A DNA stretch of 50,072 bases, taken from positions 1 through 50,072 of the forward strand of contig JBBDXI010000009.1 in assembly GCA_040902425.1 (NCBI GenBank), written 5' to 3'. The stretch is from JBBDXI01 sp040902425. Its GTDB lineage: Bacteria; Planctomycetota; Phycisphaerae; Phycisphaerales; UBA1924. The notes below the pieces were generated by a model. The model was not told the origin of the DNA and searched no databases. It saw only the letters and a program-made list of their open reading frames with translations. Below, piece by piece: positions 44,195 through 50,072 of the stretch; position 1 is the first letter of the stretch, and every line of letters starts with the position of its first letter. Made by a program: the position numbers and the translations under genes.

Positions 44195-45163
44195 GTGTCC
44201 GCGCTGACCGAGCCCAAAGCCCTCGCCCCGCTGACCCCCGCCGACCTGGCGGAGCTGATCTCGTCGTTCAACGAGGTCACGGCGCGCCTGGAGCGCACCC
44301 ACGAGAGCCTGCGGCAGGAGGTCGCGCGGCTCCAGGGCGAGCTGCGCGATGCCAACGACGCCCTGCAGCGGTCGCGGCGGCTTGCAGCGCTGGGCGAGAT
44401 GGCCGCGGGCATTGCCCACGAGGTCCGCAACCCGCTCGGCTCGATCCGCCTGTATGCGCGGATGCTGGAGACGGACCTTGCGGACCGGCCGCCCGAGCGG
44501 GCGCTGGCGGGGAAGATCGCGGCGGCGGTGGGGGGGCTCGACGGGATCGTCGGCGATGTCCTTTCGTTCGCCCGCGAGACGCGGGCGGAGCCGGAGGCGG
44601 TCGACGCCGGCGACCTGCTGGAGCGGGCCCTGGCCGCCTGCGAGGCCGACGACCGTGCCCACCCGGGCGTGAGCATCGTGCTGCGGGCGAAGGGGCCGCT
44701 GGTGTGCGATCCGATTCTCATGCACCGGGCGCTGGTCAACATCATCCGCAACGCCCTGCAGTCCATGGCCGATTGCCCCGCGCCCGAGGGGGGGCACCAG
44801 CTCGTGCTGGAGGCGGGTGCCGCCGGCGCGGAGTGCTGGGCGCGGATCGCCGACACCGGCCCGGGCGTGCCGCCGGGCGTGATGGACCGGATGTTCAACC
44901 CGTTCTTCACGACCCGCAAGGCCGGGACGGGCCTGGGCCTGGCGATCGTCCACCGCATCATCGACGCGCACGGCGGCCGGATCACCGTGCGCAGCGGCCA
45001 GAACACCCCGGCGGGGCCGGGCGCCACGTTCGAGCTGACCTGGCCCCGGACCGCCCGAGCCCAACCCGCCATCCAACCCCCGGACCCCGGAGCACCGGAT
45101 GCTCCCCCGGATTCCCCCAAGCGCAGGAGGCGCAGCACCCATGAACAGCGTCCTGATCGTTGA
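44195..45163 (+). CDS. Soluble histidine kinase (FleS/AtoS-like)
   Basis: A protein of 322 residues, GTG start directly after the preceding stop. An N-terminal coiled coil (ELISSFNEVTARLERTHESLRQEVARLQGEL) is followed by the H box with His75 (AAGIAHEVRNPLGSIRLYAR), N box N186 (VNIIRNALQSM), G1 (ADTGPGVP) and GTGLGL at 244-249. No membrane helix or PAS domain. Phosphorylates the sigma-54 regulator encoded by the next gene, which it overlaps by 23 nt. The coiled coil may take input from the FlgN-like protein or another partner. Confidence 0.92.
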   Translation: MSALTEPKALAPLTPADLAELISSFNEVTARLERTHESLRQEVARLQGELRDANDALQRSRRLAALGEMAAGIAHEVRNPLGSIRLYARMLETDLADRPPERALAGKIAAAVGGLDGIVGDVLSFARETRAEPEAVDAGDLLERALAACEADDRAHPGVSIVLRAKGPLVCDPILMHRALVNIIRNALQSMADCPAPEGGHQLVLEAGAAGAECWARIADTGPGVPPGVMDRMFNPFFTTRKAGTGLGLAIVHRIIDAHGGRITVRSGQNTPAGPGATFELTWPRTARAQPAIQPPDPGAPDAPPDSPKRRRRSTHEQRPDR

Positions 45164-46706
45164 CGACAAGGAAATGATGCGCGACAGCGTGGGCGCCACC
45201 CTCCAGCGGGCGGGGTTCGCGATCACCACGGTTGAGGGGGGCGAGGCGGCGCTCGCGGCCATCGCCGCGCGGCGGCCGGACGCGGTCGTCACCGACATGA
45301 AGATGCCGGGGATGACGGGCCTTGAGCTCCTCGAGCGGGTCCGTCGGATCGACGAGGACCTGCCGGTGGTCATCATGACCGCCTTCGCGGGGGTGGACTC
45401 GGCGGTCAGGGCGATCAAGCTGGGCGCCTTCGACTACATCACCAAGCCCTTCGAGGGCGATGAACTGGTGATCTCGGTCAAGCGGGCGATCAACCACGCC
45501 CGGCTGGTCCGCGAGAACGCGCTGCTGAGAGCGGTGAGCGGCGACCAGTCATCGGTGACCGGCGAGAGCGGGGGGTCATCGGCGGAGGGCCATGCGCCCC
45601 GCGGCCTCGACCGGATCTTCGGCGTCTCGCCCGCCATCCGGCGGGTGAAGGAGCAGGTGATGGCGGTGGCCGAGTCGGCGGGCACGGTCATGGTCTGCGG
45701 CGAGTCCGGGAGCGGCAAGGAGGTGATCGCGCGGGCGATCCACGACCTGAGCCCGCGCAAGGCGGCGCCCTACCTCGCCGTGAACTGCGCTGCCCTCTCC
45801 GAGGCGCTGCTGGAGAGCGAGCTGTTCGGGCACGAGCGGGGCGCGTTTACCGGGGCCGAGAAGCTGCGGAAGGGGCGCTTCGAGCTGGCGGACGGCGGCA
45901 CGCTTTTGCTCGATGAGGTCAGCGAGATCGGGTCGCACATCCAGGCCAAGCTCCTGCGCGTGCTGCAGGAGCGGGCCTTTGAGCGGGTCGGCTCCAGCCT
46001 CACCATCGGCAGCGACGTCCGCGTGGTGGCGACCAGCAACCGCGACCTGCCGCAGGCGGTGGGGCGGGGCGAGTTCCGCCAGGACCTGTTCTTCCGGCTC
46101 AACGTGCTGCCGATCCACCTGCCGCCGCTGCGCGACCGGGCCGAGGATGTGCCGCTGCTGGCGGCGCACTTCATCCGGGAGATCGGGCGGCGGGAGGGGC
46201 GCGCGGGCCTGGAGTTCGACGCGGGGGCGCTCTCGCTGCTCCAGAGCTACGCGTGGCCGGGGAACGTCCGCGAGTTGCAGAATATCTGTGAGCGGGCGGT
46301 GGTGCTCTGCTCTGTCCGGGCGGGCCGCATCGGGCCGGCGGGGAACAAGGTCATCGGGCGCGAGGTCATCGAGCCCTGGCTCCTGAGCGCCGGCGCGGCG
46401 CGCCCGCAGGCGCAGGTCGAGGCCAAGCCGTTCCAGCCCGTGCCGGCGCCCGCCTACGCCAACGGGAACGGGGCGCACGCCCCGGGCCACAACGGCGTCA
46501 ACGGGCACGGCGTCTCGCCGATCGAGCCGCCGGCGATCACGGTCAAGCCGCTGGAGGACCTGGAGCGCGAGGCGATCGTCTTCGCGCTGCGGCGCTTCAA
46601 CGGGCACCGGCAGAAGACGGCCGCGGCCCTGGGGATCGGCGTCCGCACGCTGGGGCTGAAGCTCAAGAAGTGGAAGCAGGAGCGGCTGGTCTCCGAGACG
46701 CTCTGA
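45141..46706 (+). CDS. NtrC/FleR-type sigma-54 response regulator
   Basis: A protein of 521 residues from ATG 45141, with AGGAGG upstream. Receiver phospho-acceptor D52 (VVTDMKMPG); Walker A GESGSGKE at 187-194; GAFTGA at 234-239; C-terminal Fis-type HTH (NGHRQKTAAALGIGVRTLGLKLKKW). Between the AAA+ and HTH parts is an Asn/Gly/His-rich linker (ANGNGAHAPGHNGVNGHG), so the DNA-binding domain is on a flexible arm. Placement after a FlgN-like gene and a soluble kinase fits FleSR-type control of sigma-54 flagellar genes. The gene is convergent with the MATE exporter. Confidence 0.93.
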   Translation: MNSVLIVDDKEMMRDSVGATLQRAGFAITTVEGGEAALAAIAARRPDAVVTDMKMPGMTGLELLERVRRIDEDLPVVIMTAFAGVDSAVRAIKLGAFDYITKPFEGDELVISVKRAINHARLVRENALLRAVSGDQSSVTGESGGSSAEGHAPRGLDRIFGVSPAIRRVKEQVMAVAESAGTVMVCGESGSGKEVIARAIHDLSPRKAAPYLAVNCAALSEALLESELFGHERGAFTGAEKLRKGRFELADGGTLLLDEVSEIGSHIQAKLLRVLQERAFERVGSSLTIGSDVRVVATSNRDLPQAVGRGEFRQDLFFRLNVLPIHLPPLRDRAEDVPLLAAHFIREIGRREGRAGLEFDAGALSLLQSYAWPGNVRELQNICERAVVLCSVRAGRIGPAGNKVIGREVIEPWLLSAGAARPQAQVEAKPFQPVPAPAYANGNGAHAPGHNGVNGHGVSPIEPPAITVKPLEDLEREAIVFALRRFNGHRQKTAAALGIGVRTLGLKLKKWKQERLVSETL

Positions 46707-48353
46707 TCACACCCGCTGGCGGGCCCAGCCGCCGTGGACGAAGCGGGCGACGAAGAGCGCCGCGCGCACGACGATCTCGATGCACAGGCCCCACCAGAGG
46801 CCGGCGAGGCTCGGCTCGAAGCCGAAGGGGTTCTCCAGCACCTGCCCGCCGGGCAGCGGGATGCGCACGCCCGAGCAGATGTACACGGCCGGCAGGCGCA
46901 CCGCGTAGGTCGTGAGCCAGGTGATCCACATGACCACGCGGACATCGCCGGCCCCGCGCATGGCCGAGCGCAGCACCAGCGAGATGCAGAACGGCACCTG
47001 GAAGAGCCCGGTGATGAAGAGCAGCTGCGGGGCCACCTCCAGGTGCGTCGGCTGGGACGAGAGCACGCCGACGATCGCCCGCGGCCAGAGCATGAACACG
47101 AGCCCGGCGGTGCCCATGATCGCGACGGCCACGCCCATGCACAGGAGGACCGCGCGGCGGGCCATCGCGGGGCTCCTGGCGCCGAGGTACTGGCCCGCCA
47201 GCGTGGCCGCGGCGATGCCCATGGCGAATCCGGGCTGGAAGCTGAAGCCCTCGACGCGGATGGCGAGGATGTGGGTGCCGACGTATCCCGCCCCGAGCCA
47301 GCCGACCATGAGGAGCACGAGGAAGTTCCCGGCCCACATCCCCAGGGTCTCGAAGAAGTTGGGCAGGCCGACCCGGACGATCCGGCGCAGCGTGTGGGCG
47401 TGGGGGCGGAGGCGCCGCTTCCGCAGGCGCAGGCCCGAACTGCCCCGGAGGAGCGCCCACAGGATGAGCCCCGCGCCGGCCGCGTGGGCCAGCAGCGTGC
47501 CCAGGGCGATCCCGGCGACGCCGAGCTCGAACGGGAACGGGTTGGCCAGGATGGTCCGCGTGACGGCCTCGCCGTTGACGACGGTCGTGGTCTTCAGGTC
47601 CACGCCCGCCAGGGCCCAGCTGGCGACGAGGTTCACGACGTTCACCACGATCATCGTGCGCATGGGCCGGAAGCTGTCGCCGCCACCGCGCAGGCAGGCG
47701 ATCCCCGCGAAGAGGACGGCCATGCAGGGGACGCTGGCCGCGATGATCCAGAGGTAGACGCTGAAGCTGTCGCGGGCCTCGCCGGTGAAGCCCATGAGCG
47801 AGGCCATGGGGAGCGTCATCGCCGCCACCAGCAGGGCCACGCCCGCCCCCGCGAGGACCGCCAGGAGCATGGTCTGGCCGACGGCGGCGTTGGCCACCGC
47901 CAGCCGGCCGGCGCCGACGGCGCGGCTGATCAGGGCGGTGGCGCCCACGTCGAGGGCGATGAAGACCAGGCCGATGAACCAGAGGATGTAGGACGCGCCG
48001 CCGATGGCGTCGGTCGCCGCCTCGGAGATGTTCGCGGCCAGGACCGTGTCCGTCAGGCCCACCAGCGAGTTCAGGAACGAGTCCACCAGCACGGGCCAGC
48101 TGAGGGCGACGATGGCGGCGGGCATGGTCATTCCCGCGAGCCGGCCGGCACGGAGGCGGCCGTCGGCGGTGAGCCCGAGCCCGCGCTCGCGGCGGGGCGA
48201 GGCGGCGGCGGCGAGGGCCGCATCCTCGCCGGGGGCGATGGCCTCCGACACCGGCTCCACCACCGGGCGCTGCTCGCTGCGATCCTGGCGCACGCTCTGC
48301 CCCACTCGCTCCGGCGTACGCGGGACAGCCCCGGCGCCACGGGCGGGGATCAT
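46707..48353 (-). CDS. MATE-family efflux protein
   Basis: A protein of 548 residues with about 12 membrane helices in two repeated halves, the MATE layout. N-terminal conserved part: ALSWPVLVDSFLNSLVGLTDTVLAA, GGASYILWFIGLVFIALDVGATALISRAVGAG; second half: VGLPNFFETLGMWAGNFLVLLMVGWLGAGYVGTHILAIRVEGFSFQPGFAMGIAAATLAGQYLGA. Exports drugs or cations in exchange for H or Na. A 73-residue Arg/Pro/Ala-rich extension precedes the first helix. The ATG at 48353 has a weak AAGG upstream, and a later start is possible. Confidence 0.92.
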   Translation of the reverse strand: MIPARGAGAVPRTPERVGQSVRQDRSEQRPVVEPVSEAIAPGEDAALAAAASPRRERGLGLTADGRLRAGRLAGMTMPAAIVALSWPVLVDSFLNSLVGLTDTVLAANISEAATDAIGGASYILWFIGLVFIALDVGATALISRAVGAGRLAVANAAVGQTMLLAVLAGAGVALLVAAMTLPMASLMGFTGEARDSFSVYLWIIAASVPCMAVLFAGIACLRGGGDSFRPMRTMIVVNVVNLVASWALAGVDLKTTTVVNGEAVTRTILANPFPFELGVAGIALGTLLAHAAGAGLILWALLRGSSGLRLRKRRLRPHAHTLRRIVRVGLPNFFETLGMWAGNFLVLLMVGWLGAGYVGTHILAIRVEGFSFQPGFAMGIAAATLAGQYLGARSPAMARRAVLLCMGVAVAIMGTAGLVFMLWPRAIVGVLSSQPTHLEVAPQLLFITGLFQVPFCISLVLRSAMRGAGDVRVVMWITWLTTYAVRLPAVYICSGVRIPLPGGQVLENPFGFEPSLAGLWWGLCIEIVVRAALFVARFVHGGWARQRV

Positions 48354-48421
48354 CTGCGCCTTGGCGCGCAGTGTCCACGCCCCGTGACGGGCCCCGGAGA
48401 CATCGCCGCGGGAGCGGGCTC

Positions 48422-50072
48422 CTATGGCAGCCGCGCCCGGGTCAGCAGCTCCTTGACGGCCTCCTCCAGCTGCCGGTCCTTCCGCGCCACCTCATCCTCG
48501 GGCGTCTGGGGCACGGCGATGTCCGGCTCCGCCCCGTTGTTCTCCATGTCGCGCCCGTCGGGGAGGTACCAGCCGCGGAAGGGCGTTCGGATCGTGGTCC
48601 CGTCGATCAGCGCGTGCGACCCGGTGGAGATGACAGCGCCGAAGGTCGGCGCACCGACCAGCTTGCCGCGTCCGATCGTCTTCACCGCGTGGGCGAAGAT
48701 CTCGGCGTTGCTGTAGCTGTTCTGGTTGATGAGCACCGTGATCGGCCGGTGGAACGAGTAGATCAGCCGCCGGTCGCGGGGGTAGGCATCCTTGGGGAGC
48801 GTCTCCAGGTCCACGCCCCGGGCGGCCGTGTAGGCGTGGCGGGGCGCGGTGAGCGACGACAGCAGGATGTCGGCGGTCGAGCCGCCGCCGTTGTCGCGGA
48901 CGTCGATCAGCAGGCCCAGCTTGCCGTCGGCGGCGGCGAAGAGGTCGCGCTCGTAGTCGCGGACGGAGCCCATGTCCATGGCGCGGATGTGCAGGTATCC
49001 CAGCTTGCCGCCGGAGAGCTTCTCGACCAGGGCGGCGTTGCGCCGGACCTCGTCGCGGTAGCGCAGGGAGGAGTCGGCGCCGGAGGAGATGGGGGCGATC
49101 AGAACGTGCCGCGTCCCGGCGCCGCCGTTGGCGCCCTCGGTCCGCAGTTCCAGGAGGGTCTCCTGCCCGGCGGTCCCGGACATCGCGGCGTTCAGGTCGG
49201 CCGCGGGGGGCTTGTCGGCCGGTTCGGCGACGGGCCTGCCGTTCACGGCGACGATCACCTCGCCGACGTTGAGGCGCGTCGAGCGCGAGTCGGCGGGGGA
49301 GTGCGGCACGATCCGCGTGATGCGGTAGCCGCCGGGTACGCGCGTGGCATCCACTCCGAGGTACCCCGAGGGTTGGCCGGTGCCGCCCGTGTCGCGCCCG
49401 CCGGAGATGCCCATGTGCGAGCCTTCGAGCTCGCCCAGCATCTGCTGGAAGACTCGGTTGAACTCGCCGTCGGTCCGCGTCCGCACCGCCAGCGAGAGGT
49501 ACCGGTCGGTCAGCGCACCCCAGTCGAGCCCCTTGAGCGTCGGGTGGTAGAAGCGGGCCCCCATCAGGCGCGAGGCCTCGAGGAACTTCTGCTTCTGCTG
49601 GGCCGCGATGTCGATCGTCACGGGGGCGTCGATCGCCAGGCGCTCGCTCTCGCCGCCGGTGGGGCGGCCGAGGTAGGCCTCGCCCCCGCCGCCGCGGCGC
49701 GGCCGGTCCTCGGGCGGCGTCCCCGCCTCGCGGGGCGCTGCGCCGCCGGAGGTGAACAGGACCCGCTCTCCGGTGAGCGAGGCCTGCACGTTGGAAGCGC
49801 CGCCGGCGAACACGGTCTTGCGCTCGCGCCCGGCGTAGTCGACCGACACCAGGGAGGAGGCGCCGTCGGTCGCCGCGCTGTACATCACCCGCTCGCCGCC
49901 CGGCGTGATCTCCAGGTTGCTCGTGTCCCCGGTCGTGCTCACGAGCTTCCGCACGCGCAGGTAGGCATCGTCGGAGTCGAACGTCAGCGGGTTCTCCGGC
50001 GAGGGCGCGGCCTCCTTCTTCGCCGGCTCCTCCGCGGGCTTGTCATCCGAGGCGGCGGCGTCGCGCGCCCCG
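48422..50072 (-). CDS. Tricorn-type S41 peptidase (5' partial)
   Basis: The frame is open to the right edge of the window, so the N-terminus is missing; about 549 residues are visible. The visible part begins with the end of a beta-propeller (LEITPGGERVMYSAATDGASSLVSVDYAG), then the tricorn C1 region (QQKQKFLEASRLMGARFYHPTLKGLDW), a PDZ domain (YRITRIVPHSPADSRSTRLNVGEVIVAVNGRPV) and the S41 fold (GYLHIRAMDMGSV, DVRDNGGGSTADI, NSYSNAEIFAHAVKTIG). The Ser in YSNAEIF is the likely nucleophile. It would degrade peptides or misfolded proteins; the N-terminal extension at the edge is low in complexity. Confidence 0.88.
   Translation of the reverse strand, partial: GARDAAASDDKPAEEPAKKEAAPSPENPLTFDSDDAYLRVRKLVSTTGDTSNLEITPGGERVMYSAATDGASSLVSVDYAGRERKTVFAGGASNVQASLTGERVLFTSGGAAPREAGTPPEDRPRRGGGGEAYLGRPTGGESERLAIDAPVTIDIAAQQKQKFLEASRLMGARFYHPTLKGLDWGALTDRYLSLAVRTRTDGEFNRVFQQMLGELEGSHMGISGGRDTGGTGQPSGYLGVDATRVPGGYRITRIVPHSPADSRSTRLNVGEVIVAVNGRPVAEPADKPPAADLNAAMSGTAGQETLLELRTEGANGGAGTRHVLIAPISSGADSSLRYRDEVRRNAALVEKLSGGKLGYLHIRAMDMGSVRDYERDLFAAADGKLGLLIDVRDNGGGSTADILLSSLTAPRHAYTAARGVDLETLPKDAYPRDRRLIYSFHRPITVLINQNSYSNAEIFAHAVKTIGRGKLVGAPTFGAVISTGSHALIDGTTIRTPFRGWYLPDGRDMENNGAEPDIAVPQTPEDEVARKDRQLEEAVKELLTRARLP

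Overview
The window is very GC-rich (roughly 70% by eye) and reads as a planctomycete of the Phycisphaerae/Phycisphaerales type. Evidence: a secreted protein ends in two copies of the C-terminal repeat containing NVADF and CFLQRFAAGC, which I know from that group; an ECF sigma factor is divergent from a membrane Ser/Thr kinase; dockerin-like Asp loops lie inside an RHS protein; and several genes belong to small planctomycete-type families. No rRNA, tRNA or CRISPR array was seen. A 10-N scaffold gap (17715-17724) means order across that point is assembler inference.

Region 1 (1-17.9 kb) is accessory: an RHS/YD-repeat surface protein with a Cys-rich tip overlapping a small membrane zinc-ribbon gene; an IS5-type insertion sequence with 20-bp inverted ends; an ECF sigma factor divergent from a Ser/Thr kinase with a transmembrane segment; a secreted GH16-like glycosidase; then a leftward block of poorly known genes (HEPN-like protein, a frameshifted membrane-anchored protein, a polytopic membrane protein, a large Vps62-like/jacalin-like exported protein); and a second, integrase-type transposase beside the scaffold gap.

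Region 2 (18-33.4 kb) is mostly housekeeping: an NtrC-type regulator with its overlapping soluble histidine kinase, ileS, a DUF2617-like gene, a HEAT-like protein with a coupled membrane protein, rlmE, iscX and an Isc-type ferredoxin, a GT2 glycosyltransferase overlapping a lipid-A-synthase-N-domain membrane protein, two uncharacterised soluble proteins, two small lipoproteins and a LON substrate-binding-domain protein.

Region 3 (33.4-50 kb) holds floA with two NfeD genes (membrane microdomain module), a NUDIX hydrolase, a run of envelope genes (hypothetical, lipoprotein, RDD protein, TPR protein), a FlgN-like gene feeding into a histidine kinase and sigma-54 activator (flagellar-type regulation suspected), a MATE exporter and a partial tricorn/S41 protease.

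Two sequence-level patterns stand out. First, a palindromic repeat occurs in two intergenic regions and also in frame inside ileS. Second, at least nine genes have a TANNNT hexamer ending 5-9 nt before the start codon, which suggests widespread leaderless transcription and was useful for choosing starts.
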